Shown: positions 1 through 6,611 of the stretch, one piece after another
Numbering within the stretch: position 1 is the first letter of the stretch
Layout: every line of letters starts with the position of its first letter
NCBI GenBank assembly: GCA_029778565.1
Contig: JAKOQC010000102.1
Location: forward strand, 1 to 34,741
DNA: 34,741 bases
Direction of reading: 5' to 3'
From: a bacterium
Lineage (GTDB): Bacteria > Patescibacteriota > Saccharimonadia > CAILAD01 > BJGX01
Notes under the pieces: model-generated
Seen by the model: the letters and a program-made list of their open reading frames with translations, nothing else
The model's database searches: none
Told to the model about the DNA's origin: nothing
Made by a program: the position numbers and the translations under genes

Positions 1-9
1 ATCAAGCAG

Positions 10-672
10 TTATGGAAGTGGTAGTGTTACAGTGTTGTTATTAGCATTGATAGCGTTGGTTGCATCAACTATTGAATCTGAGTTGTTAGAGTTGCGGGTA
101 ATGTTATTTGAGTTGGTAGTGTCATGAGAATCACTAGATACCGAGCTGGTGGTAACTGTGCTTGTGGTAGTAGTGTTATTAGAATCGCTGGTGTTATTGC
201 TACCATTACCATTATTGCTACCATTACCGTTGTTTGAATCATGCGTTGAATTATCGGTGTTAGTAGTGCTGGTAGTAGTATTAAAGCTTCCACTGTAGCT
301 GTAGTTATTGTTAGTTGTAGTATTGGTTTCGGTACTATTTTGTGTGTTGGTATTTGTATAACTGCTTGGTAGAACTGAGGCTAATACACCTAGAACTTGC
401 CCGTTTGAAACAACAGCTGCACCGGCTGCGCCACCCGCAACTGGTGCTGGGCACATACCACTACCGGTAGCTACCAGGGCGTATCCAGCTGGTACTTGGT
501 AAGTTGGGTTAGCATTGTTGGTTTGCGTTGAGTCAGCCTTGGCCAAACGTGGCACCAAAAGTGCAAGTGTTAAAACAAAGGTTGCTGGCACGGCTAGAGC
601 AAGTGCTGCCATGGTACCAAAAAGTGTTTTTGTGTTTATTTGTAGCGTGACGCTTTGCGATTGTGAACTCAT
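10..672 (-). CDS. Secreted Asn/Thr/Ser-rich low-complexity protein
   Basis: Probable exported surface or extracellular protein of 220 aa; no family is recognised. Residues about 17-42 form one hydrophobic segment ending in a signal-peptidase-like A-K-A/D site near residue 46. A short Gly/Ala/Val-rich part (about 60-103) follows, and from about 105 the chain is almost entirely Asn, Thr, Ser, Asp and Gly, ending in a few hydrophobic residues. An 18-bp tandem duplication (194-229) encodes a repeated GNGSNN unit. The ATG at 672 has a GGGGGA Shine-Dalgarno 8 nt upstream. The gene stands alone, divergent from the ATP-grasp gene. The disordered polar tail would suit a stalk or glycosylation substrate, but that is inference. 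Confidence 0.75.
   Translation of the reverse strand: MSSQSQSVTLQINTKTLFGTMAALALAVPATFVLTLALLVPRLAKADSTQTNNANPTYQVPAGYALVATGSGMCPAPVAGGAAGAAVVSNGQVLGVLASVLPSSYTNTNTQNSTETNTTTNNNYSYSGSFNTTTSTTNTDNSTHDSNNGNGSNNGNGSNNTSDSNNTTTTSTVTTSSVSSDSHDTTNSNNITRNSNNSDSIVDATNAINANNNTVTLPLP
194..229. repeat. 18-bp tandem duplication inside the Asn/Ser-rich gene
   Basis: Two adjacent 18-bp units (194-211 and 212-229) differ only at the last base. They encode a repeated Asn/Gly/Ser block, so copy number changes would lengthen or shorten the tail without a frameshift. Confidence 0.8.
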
Positions 673-788
673 TGTATAGTTCCCCCTTTTAAATTTAGTA
701 ATACTTGCACCCTACACGCTTTATATTTTGGCTTGCAAGCATAAGATTGTTACTTTTTTTATTTGTCTTCTGGTATACCACTTATGCT

Positions 789-840
789 AAAAAACTCCGC
801 TTATGCTTGGGTAAACTTGGGCAGGCAGACAACAGCGGAG
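789..840 (-). terminator. Terminator-like hairpin with T6 in the 673-884 gap
   Basis: On the minus strand CTCCGCT (834-840) pairs with AGCGGAG (795-801), followed at once by six T (789-794). The 32-nt loop holds two direct CCCAAG copies. No minus-strand gene lies directly upstream, so it could end a small RNA or an antisense transcript, or form part of a long leader for the gene at 672. The function is not established. Confidence 0.4.
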
Positions 841-864
841 ATCGACATAAAGGGTAATCTAGAG

Positions 865-870
865 TATAAT
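865..870 (+). promoter_or_regulatory. -10 box for ATP-grasp gene
   Basis: A perfect TATAAT lies 14 nt before the TTG start at 885, predicting a leader of about 8 nt. No clear -35 or Shine-Dalgarno is visible. Confidence 0.5.
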
Positions 871-884
871 AATAAGATAATTCT

Positions 885-1691
885 TTGTTCTACAAATACG
901 TAGCCCAAACTTATAGAAACGACGTACACATAACTACTTCTCTCACCCAATCAAACCAACGCAAAAAACTCGGCACTGCCGAGCTACTTTTTACTTCAGC
1001 CCAAGAGTTAGGGTTGCAGCCTAAGTGGCTCGATTATCGAAAGATTTTTAGTATTCAAACCTCTAGCGGTGAAAAGTATATCGACCACAGCTGTAGCATG
1101 CTTAACTCAGTAGCCTCAGCTATGCAGGTGCAAGATAAGTATTTAACTCGAGTTATTCTCGATCGCCACAACCTGCCTAACATACCCTATGCCCTCCCCC
1201 GAAATACCAAAGAAGCCGAAGCCTTTTTGGCAAAACACGGTGAGATAATTGTAAAACCCAAAAACGGCTGGGGATCACACAATATTCGCCGCATTTCTCG
1301 CAATAGTGAGCTAACCGACATTACCTACCCGAAATATATTTTCGAAAAATATATTCCAGGTAGAGAAATGCGTTATCTAGTGCTCAATAATGAAGTGATT
1401 GCTGTACATCATAGTGACTATGGCGAATCGGTAGCTGTCGATAGAGAATTACAACGCATCTCGTACGAGCCACAACAATGGAATGATGAAAAATGTGCTA
1501 TGGCACTACAAATAGCAAGCATTTTCGACCTGCACCTCACTGCTGTCGATTTTATGGTATTAGCTGATGGTAGCTATACAATCTTAGAAGTTAATAGCTC
1601 GCCCGGCTTTAAGTGGTTTCATGCCCCCAGCTCTGGGCCAGCAGTAAATGTAGCCCTGGCTTTTTTACAAGCCGTGACGGCAGAAAAATAA
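885..1691 (+). CDS. ATP-grasp domain protein (RimK/glutathione-synthase type)
   Basis: Probable ATP-dependent carboxylate-amine/thiol ligase of 268 aa; the substrate is unknown. The N-terminal third resembles the pre-ATP-grasp region. The ATP-grasp fold follows, with a nucleotide-binding lysine strand IIVKPKNGWGSHNI near residues 121-134, a FEKYIPG-type hinge strand near 153-159, and a C-terminal metal-binding segment VDFMVLADGSYTILEVNSSPG with E and N typical of the family. The start is TTG at 885; downstream ATGs would cut into the N-terminal region, and the -10 at 865-870 fits this start. It lies divergent from the Asn-rich surface protein. RimK-like peptide or protein modification is the closest guess, without specific support. 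Confidence 0.8.
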   Translation: MFYKYVAQTYRNDVHITTSLTQSNQRKKLGTAELLFTSAQELGLQPKWLDYRKIFSIQTSSGEKYIDHSCSMLNSVASAMQVQDKYLTRVILDRHNLPNIPYALPRNTKEAEAFLAKHGEIIVKPKNGWGSHNIRRISRNSELTDITYPKYIFEKYIPGREMRYLVLNNEVIAVHHSDYGESVAVDRELQRISYEPQQWNDEKCAMALQIASIFDLHLTAVDFMVLADGSYTILEVNSSPGFKWFHAPSSGPAVNVALAFLQAVTAEK

Positions 1692-1695
1692 GTAT

Positions 1696-1902
1696 TTATT
1701 GAATGTGTCTCGGGTAGAGATAACTTAGGCTAACTACTACAGCTGAGAGACCGACACCAAAGGTGGCGCCTCGCCAGAAAGCATCAGCCGGTGCAAACCA
1801 GCCTACCAACATCGCACATAGTCCAACTACCAATAACGTCCATCCCGTAATGAGGTTTTTTCTCTGCTTTGGTGTGTGTTTGGTTTTAAGTTTGAGGGCC
1901 AT
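1696..1902 (-). CDS. Small two-helix membrane protein
   Basis: A 68-aa protein with a basic N-terminus (residues 1-17 rich in Lys and Arg), then two hydrophobic helices (about 19-36 and 43-62) joined by a short loop, and a short basic tail. The ATG at 1902 has an AAGGA Shine-Dalgarno upstream, which argues for real translation. The stop lies 4 nt from the convergent stop of the ATP-grasp gene. No family recognised; the function is unknown. Confidence 0.65.
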   Translation of the reverse strand: MALKLKTKHTPKQRKNLITGWTLLVVGLCAMLVGWFAPADAFWRGATFGVGLSAVVVSLSYLYPRHIQ

Positions 1903-1970
1903 ATTATCCTTTGTTTTAGTACTATTATCTATATTTTAACCATAAACATAATATGTGGCAAGCTATAACA

Positions 1971-2597
1971 CTAGAGCGTTCTCTTTTTAAACACTGGTAG
2001 GCGCAATATAACCGGAATAAGCAAAAATCCAAAGAATGCCATATTGCCCAGCGGAATAATCGCCAAACAAACTAAGCCAGAAACAATTAAAAACACCAGA
2101 CTGCGGTTTTGGCCAGCACGAATATTTGTCTCATCGTATTGCCCGTAAAATTCTTTGTGGCGACTAGCATATACGCCTTGGATATACGTCACAAGTGCTA
2201 GCAAAAACAGATTTAGTGGATAAAAAATTTGTCCAATAATAAGACTTGGGTAGTGTCCATTAAGGCTGGTAGTAAACGGTATGAGAACCACAATAAAGAG
2301 CCGTAGTGTATTAAGCGTAACGAGCGTATCGTCTACTTTGGTTATGTACTCGTACTGACGAGTATGTACCGACCACATTACGCCAAGAATAATAAAACTC
2401 AGTGTAAAACTAATAAAATTGGGTGAGAGCGATGTCAGTGCCTTCCATAACGTAGCGTCACTTACCACCCCGTTAATTTGCGGTACCACCAAGTCGAGCA
2501 CCAAGAGTGTCATTGCTATCGCAAACACTCCATCAGTAAGGTTCTCTACTCGTCTAGTAGAATAGAGTTCGCCACGACTATGGGCTATTGTTTTCAT
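1971..2597 (-). CDS. TMEM175/DUF1211-family integral membrane protein
   Basis: Likely bacterial TMEM175-type potassium-permeable channel subunit of the cytoplasmic membrane. The family signature is clear near the N-terminus: RRVENLTDGVFAIAMTLLVL, the RxxxFSDGxFAIAxT-type motif at the start of helix 1. About five to six hydrophobic helices follow, as expected for a single six-helix repeat of about 200 aa. The longer ATG at 2609 lies inside a TATAAT box (2608-2613), so the ATG at 2597 is preferred, giving 208 aa. The gene is divergent from the helicase gene. Ion selectivity cannot be judged from sequence. Confidence 0.85.
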   Translation of the reverse strand: MKTIAHSRGELYSTRRVENLTDGVFAIAMTLLVLDLVVPQINGVVSDATLWKALTSLSPNFISFTLSFIILGVMWSVHTRQYEYITKVDDTLVTLNTLRLFIVVLIPFTTSLNGHYPSLIIGQIFYPLNLFLLALVTYIQGVYASRHKEFYGQYDETNIRAGQNRSLVFLIVSGLVCLAIIPLGNMAFFGFLLIPVILRLPVFKKRTL

Positions 2598-2607
2598 ATT
2601 GCTTACC

Positions 2608-2613
2608 ATTATA
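2608..2613 (-). promoter_or_regulatory. -10 box of TMEM175-like gene
   Basis: Perfect TATAAT on the minus strand. It overlaps the first possible ATG (2609), so the expected transcription start near 2601 would leave only the ATG at 2597, with a leader of about 4 nt. Confidence 0.55.
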
Positions 2614-2637
2614 GCAAATTATCTCTCACAAGTTTGC

Positions 2638-2643
2638 TACAAT
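2638..2643 (+). promoter_or_regulatory. -10 box of helicase gene
   Basis: TACAAT lies 8 nt before the ATG at 2652 with no Shine-Dalgarno, predicting a leaderless or nearly leaderless mRNA. Confidence 0.5.
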
Positions 2644-2651
2644 AGAAATCC

Positions 2652-3818
2652 ATGGAGATGTATAGTAAAGACCAAGCTGAGGCACTTACAACAATTGGTC
2701 GGTGGCTAAAAAACCCCGAGCAACAATATTTAACGCTGGGTGGATATGCTGGTACTGGCAAAACTACCCTGCTGGCCGCGTTTCGCAAAATTCTCCACGA
2801 TAACAATCCAGGAAAGCGTGTGGCCTTTGCAGCTTTTACTGGTAAGGCTGCCCAGGTGTTACGCACCAAACTGCAAGACCAAAAAGTATTACAAAAAGCC
2901 GATAGTTGCTCTACTCTACATAGCCTAATGTATTATTCCGAAGGCAAAAAAGATGCCGCACCCCAGTGGCGCAAGCGCGAAACCTTGCCGTACGACATTA
3001 TCGTGGTAGATGAAGCTTCGATGGTTTCGGAAGATATCTGGAATGATGTGCTTAGTTTTGGAAAACCAGTTTTAGCAGTAGGTGATCACGGTCAATTACC
3101 ACCCATTAACTCTCAATTTAATCTAATGGCCAACCCAGATATCCGGCTCGAGAAAATATGGCGACAAGCAGCCAATAGCCCAATTATTCAAGTAGCCACC
3201 ATGGCTCGGCAAACTGGCCAAATACCAGTTGGTGAATATGGGAATGGTGTGCAAAAGCTCTCGCGTTCTTTGCCAGAGACTGGTGATGTTATCGAAGAAA
3301 TATTGCGTGGACCAGCCGATGAACGGTTGGTATTGTGTGGGTACAATCACACTCGAGTAAAACTGAATACACATATTCGTGAGCTGAAAGAATTTGATAG
3401 CCCCGAACCGGCTCGGGGTGACACGATAGTATGCTTACGTAACAGTCGTGAGAGTGGTTTGCACAATGGACAGTTAGGCGTAATAGAAGCAATCGTCCCG
3501 GCCGAAAACGATCCTGAAAATATTTGGTATTATATTGTGGCTCAGTTTGACGATGTGCGTTTTGAAGGCTATGCCCCGCGTGAGCAATTTGGAGCCGCTA
3601 CTACCTTAGCGCGGCCACCTCGTCGGCCCAAAAAAGATATAGTTGGCTTATTCGACTTTGGCTATGCCTTAACGGTCCACAAAGCTCAAGGCTCGCAAGC
3701 ACCCAAAGTATTGGTCTTTGAGGAACGCTTTGCCAAGATGAATGATGATGACTGGCGCCGATGGCTCTACACTGCTGTTACCCGCGCCGAGCAAGAACTG
3801 ATTATAATTGGTTACTAA
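2652..3818 (+). CDS. RecD/Dda-like superfamily 1 DNA helicase
   Basis: ATP-dependent 5'-3' type helicase of 388 aa, close in size to the phage Dda / short RecD2 core rather than full RecD. Walker A GYAGTGKTT at residues 31-39, Walker B VVDEASM near 115, a GDHGQLPPI motif near 138, and a C-terminal UvrD_C_2-type module with the HKAQGSQ motif and a final AVTRAEQELIIIGY stretch. It probably acts in DNA repair or fork processing in the cytoplasm. There is no N-terminal RecD2 extension. It appears monocistronic, with a -10 box 8 nt upstream and no Shine-Dalgarno. Confidence 0.9.
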   Translation: MEMYSKDQAEALTTIGRWLKNPEQQYLTLGGYAGTGKTTLLAAFRKILHDNNPGKRVAFAAFTGKAAQVLRTKLQDQKVLQKADSCSTLHSLMYYSEGKKDAAPQWRKRETLPYDIIVVDEASMVSEDIWNDVLSFGKPVLAVGDHGQLPPINSQFNLMANPDIRLEKIWRQAANSPIIQVATMARQTGQIPVGEYGNGVQKLSRSLPETGDVIEEILRGPADERLVLCGYNHTRVKLNTHIRELKEFDSPEPARGDTIVCLRNSRESGLHNGQLGVIEAIVPAENDPENIWYYIVAQFDDVRFEGYAPREQFGAATTLARPPRRPKKDIVGLFDFGYALTVHKAQGSQAPKVLVFEERFAKMNDDDWRRWLYTAVTRAEQELIIIGY

Positions 3819-3895
3819 GAATAATAGTTGTAATATTAACTAATTTATAGTAATATATGCGCAGCTTACCTTCTGTCGACAAAGAGGAGACAAGA

Positions 3896-4405
3896 ATGAG
3901 TACCTTCGAATCGAGTAGTTTACTCGGTGCATTGATTGCTGGAATTATCATCTTGATTGTATCAATCGTGATCGTACTAGGAAGCAAAACCAATAAAACT
4001 ACAAAAATGGTTGGCCTGGTAGCGATCGTCGTTTCTACGCTACTTATTAGTATTGCTGGTATTGGCCTCTACGCCAAGAGTAGCGGATCGCAAGACAAAA
4101 GTCAGATTTATCAGGACATTCTGGGTGATAACAGTGGTATGCAAATTACCGCTCTCGATACCGGATCGCAGTCGATTACCTACATCGTTCACGGTCAGCA
4201 GTGGCCGGTCTGTGTGGCGCGTTACAGTCAAAACGACAAGAACCGCTACGTGGTCGATGCCGAGTCGGTGATGTGCCAGATGAATGTTCCACAGAGCGTG
4301 CGCGATGCACAGAAGAACGCCTCATCAACCACTGCTCCTCCTACCACCGCTTCTGGCAACACTGTGTTGCCGCCATCTTCTACTACCCCTCCCCCTGCAA
4401 GTTAG
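3896..4405 (+). CDS. Two-helix membrane protein with Ser/Thr/Pro-rich tail
   Basis: Unrecognised membrane protein of 169 aa. Two hydrophobic helices (about residues 9-30 and 37-59) form a hairpin, followed by a small extracytoplasmic domain with a Cys pair (VCVARY and VMCQM) and a terminal tail rich in Thr, Ser and Pro. The ATG at 3896 was chosen because AGGAG lies exactly 6 nt upstream (3885-3889). The in-frame ATG at 3857 lacks such a site and would add a hydrophilic 13-residue extension. A strong terminator overlaps its stop codon. The function is unknown. Confidence 0.7.
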   Translation: MSTFESSSLLGALIAGIIILIVSIVIVLGSKTNKTTKMVGLVAIVVSTLLISIAGIGLYAKSSGSQDKSQIYQDILGDNSGMQITALDTGSQSITYIVHGQQWPVCVARYSQNDKNRYVVDAESVMCQMNVPQSVRDAQKNASSTTAPPTTASGNTVLPPSSTTPPPAS

Positions 4406-4418
4406 CAGGGGGAGTTTT
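4389..4418 (+). terminator. Intrinsic terminator overlapping a stop codon
   Basis: CTCCCCCTGC (4389-4398) and GCAGGGGGAG (4405-4414) form a perfect 10-bp GC-rich stem with a 6-nt loop, followed by TTTT and AT-rich sequence. The TAG stop (4403-4405) lies in the loop and the first stem base, so the last codons form one side of the stem. Confidence 0.85.
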
Positions 4419-4429
4419 ATTTAATTGGT

Positions 4430-4927
4430 CTAATTGGTTTCAACAATTTTTACAAACCGTTTGCCATCACTAAGGTAGTAATCAGAAATATTATACAAAG
4501 CAAATTCTGGCAATCGAAAACGGCTCGCAATATCCAGCAGCTCATTAAACGTTGGTGGTTCGGTATCAAGCAAAGAAAAAACTAACACCGTTGGTACACT
4601 ATAACGTCGCCAATGCTTAAAAAGTTTGTTTTCAAAAAATATAGCTATTTTATCGGCTCGCTCTTTGCCCTTTAACTTTGTGGGTAAATTTACCTGACAC
4701 ATAGCTTCGTCAAAATAACAGTCAATAGTGGCTTGGTCTGGTGAAACAATTACCGAGTCAAACCCAATTTCTTTTTGGCCATTAGAGTAAATCATATCGG
4801 GGTTTTCGCTAAAACGTACAAACTGATAGCCATCAAAATCATCACAAATTTGCAAGAATTGCTCTATAAGCTGATATTCGCGTTGTTTTTTTTCTTCCGA
4901 AAGCGAGCTATGTAATTGTGGGTTCAT
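4430..4927 (-). CDS. Hypothetical protein, last gene of the ileS operon
   Basis: Soluble protein of 165 aa with no recognised family, no signal peptide and no membrane helix. The N-terminus is polar and probably helical (SEEKKQREYQLIEQFL). The middle has alternating beta-like strands and a lysine-rich segment (KLKGKERADKIAIFFENK), and the C-terminus has PTVLVFSLLDTEPPTF and a strand-rich end. The start overlaps the stop of the thermonuclease gene by 4 nt (ATGA), so the two are translationally coupled and it is probably expressed with ileS, rodA and the nuclease. A link to the nuclease is only contextual. Confidence 0.65.
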   Translation of the reverse strand: MNPQLHSSLSEEKKQREYQLIEQFLQICDDFDGYQFVRFSENPDMIYSNGQKEIGFDSVIVSPDQATIDCYFDEAMCQVNLPTKLKGKERADKIAIFFENKLFKHWRRYSVPTVLVFSLLDTEPPTFNELLDIASRFRLPEFALYNISDYYLSDGKRFVKIVETN

Positions 4928-5487
4928 TGACTAGCCGCCTGTTTAGTATTACCATTGCAGGCGACGGGACTCCAAAACCCTTTCTGGGCTGCTTTGGCCT
5001 CGGCCTCGGCTAGCTTAAACTGCGCCTGATATTTATAGGTCTGCTTATTGTAGGTATATTCGTGGGCGTAGCCGTCAGCTATCATAGCTTGATTATACAG
5101 TGTGCCATCGGGCAAAAAAACATAACCAAGGGTACGCCCGTACTTGTCTACCTCGCCCACCAGCTGGTCGGTTTCTATTTTTATCGTTTGATTCTCTAGT
5201 AACTGATGACCACGCGCACTGGCCTCGCGACCAAAACACTGCACGGGTTTGCGCGGGTCAACCACTTCTGGTGTATCCATCCCAATCAGTCGAATAGTTC
5301 GTTTTTGACCATTCCAATCTACCACCACTGTATCACCATCATCCACACGTACTACCTTAAATGTAGCACTTCTATTACTACCAGCCTGGCTGTGGTTTCG
5401 GTATACACCTGCATAAATAAGGAGGGTGCCAATAATAATTGCAGCTAAACTCAGGCCAAAAGCATTGGCACTTCGTCGTCTATTCAT
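4924..5487 (-). CDS. Membrane-anchored thermonuclease (staphylococcal-nuclease fold)
   Basis: Calcium-dependent phosphodiesterase degrading DNA or RNA, probably outside the membrane. Residues about 10-28 form a single hydrophobic anchor or signal after a basic MNRRR start, followed by an OB-fold SNase domain (about 41-175). Catalytic residues are all visible: R66 in TIRLIGMD, D71 and E74 in DTPE, and R118 in DKYGR; D49 and D52 fit the calcium site. The 187-aa length suits an anchored SNase. The start overlaps the rodA stop by 8 nt and the stop overlaps the next gene by 4 nt. In a host-associated, nucleotide-dependent CPR cell, a surface nuclease could serve nucleotide scavenging; that is inference. 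Confidence 0.93.
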   Translation of the reverse strand: MNRRRSANAFGLSLAAIIIGTLLIYAGVYRNHSQAGSNRSATFKVVRVDDGDTVVVDWNGQKRTIRLIGMDTPEVVDPRKPVQCFGREASARGHQLLENQTIKIETDQLVGEVDKYGRTLGYVFLPDGTLYNQAMIADGYAHEYTYNKQTYKYQAQFKLAEAEAKAAQKGFWSPVACNGNTKQAASQ

Positions 5488-6607
5488 AGACTTCTTTGCT
5501 TCCTACGGTAAGTGTTCGTCGACGAGCATAGATACTTTCTAAAATACCTACCGAAACAAGCGAGATTAACATACTTGTGCCCCCGGCCGATATAAAGGGC
5601 AAAGGAATCCCCGTAACCGGCAATATGCCAATATTCATACCAATATTAATAACTACATGAAACGCAAACATGGTAGCTATACCAATTGCCAAGAACGTAC
5701 CAAACCTATCAGATGAATTTTTCGCTATCCAGAGAGCACGCACTACCAGTACACAGTAGAGCACGATACACACCAGCGCTCCAAGAAAACCGAGTTTTTC
5801 AGATAACACAGCAAAGATAAAGTCGGTGTGTTGTGATGGTAAAAAATTACCCTGTGATTGTGAGCCAGAGCTAAGACCCTGGCCTAGTAATCCGCCCGAT
5901 CCAACCGCAATAATAGCTTGGTTTACATTGTAGCCCGTACCAGTTGGGTTGGCGGTTGGCTCAAAAAACGTCGTTATGCGTTGGCGTTGGTACGGTGCTA
6001 AATGCGGCAAAATAAGTGGAATTGCTACAATAAGAGCCACAGCACCAATTAAAAAATAGCGTTTTTTTATGCGAGAGCACATTGCCATAGAAAGCCAGAT
6101 AACACTTAAGACCATTCCTGTACCTAAATCTGGTTGGGCTACGACCAAAACGAGTGGTGGCAACAAATATAGTAAAGAATATACCAGATACTTAAACTTA
6201 TCACTCTGGTCATAATTTACAGAGAAAAACTTAGCCAGAACAATAGTGAGTGCGAGTTTGGCAAACTCAGACGGTTGAAACTGAAAGAATCCGAGGTTTA
6301 TCCAACGCGTGGCACCAAGTCGAGTAGCACCAAAGACTTCTACTATAAGCAGAAGGCCCACCATAACAATATAGATTACCCGGCTATAGTTTTTTAGAAT
6401 TGAATAATCAGATCTGGCAAATAGCCATAGTAGGCCAAAACCCACAAGTACATACAGAACTTGTTTACTCGTATCTAGTTGATTACTGCCAGCATTTTGA
6501 ATACCAGCAGAATATAAGATAAGCAAACCCAAAGCCGCCAAGAGCCCAGTAGCTGCTAGCAATATTAAATCGGTCTTACGAAATTGAAATCGCAGGCGAT
6601 TCTGCAT
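5480..6607 (-). CDS. rodA: SEDS-family peptidoglycan glycosyltransferase RodA/FtsW
   Basis: Polytopic membrane enzyme of 375 aa that polymerises lipid II into glycan strands. About ten hydrophobic helices are evident. SEDS landmarks: GATRWINLGFFQFQPSEFAKL after the first helices, the long extracytoplasmic segment with HTDFIFAVLSEKLGFLG (the Asp is the conserved SEDS acidic residue) and the C-terminal PVTGIPLPFISAGGTSML motif. RodA is favoured over FtsW because of the short termini and the QPSE/NLG pattern, but no partner PBP2 is adjacent, so FtsW cannot be excluded. It follows ileS by 4 nt and overlaps the thermonuclease gene by 8 nt. Confidence 0.9.
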   Translation of the reverse strand: MQNRLRFQFRKTDLILLAATGLLAALGLLILYSAGIQNAGSNQLDTSKQVLYVLVGFGLLWLFARSDYSILKNYSRVIYIVMVGLLLIVEVFGATRLGATRWINLGFFQFQPSEFAKLALTIVLAKFFSVNYDQSDKFKYLVYSLLYLLPPLVLVVAQPDLGTGMVLSVIWLSMAMCSRIKKRYFLIGAVALIVAIPLILPHLAPYQRQRITTFFEPTANPTGTGYNVNQAIIAVGSGGLLGQGLSSGSQSQGNFLPSQHTDFIFAVLSEKLGFLGALVCIVLYCVLVVRALWIAKNSSDRFGTFLAIGIATMFAFHVVINIGMNIGILPVTGIPLPFISAGGTSMLISLVSVGILESIYARRRTLTVGSKEVYE

Positions 6608-6611
6608 TTAC

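Noticed and set aside
180-345. CRISPR-like or VNTR array in the Asn/Thr-rich gene
   Set aside because: Only two 18-bp copies, no spacers, and the repeats keep the reading frame of a coding tail.
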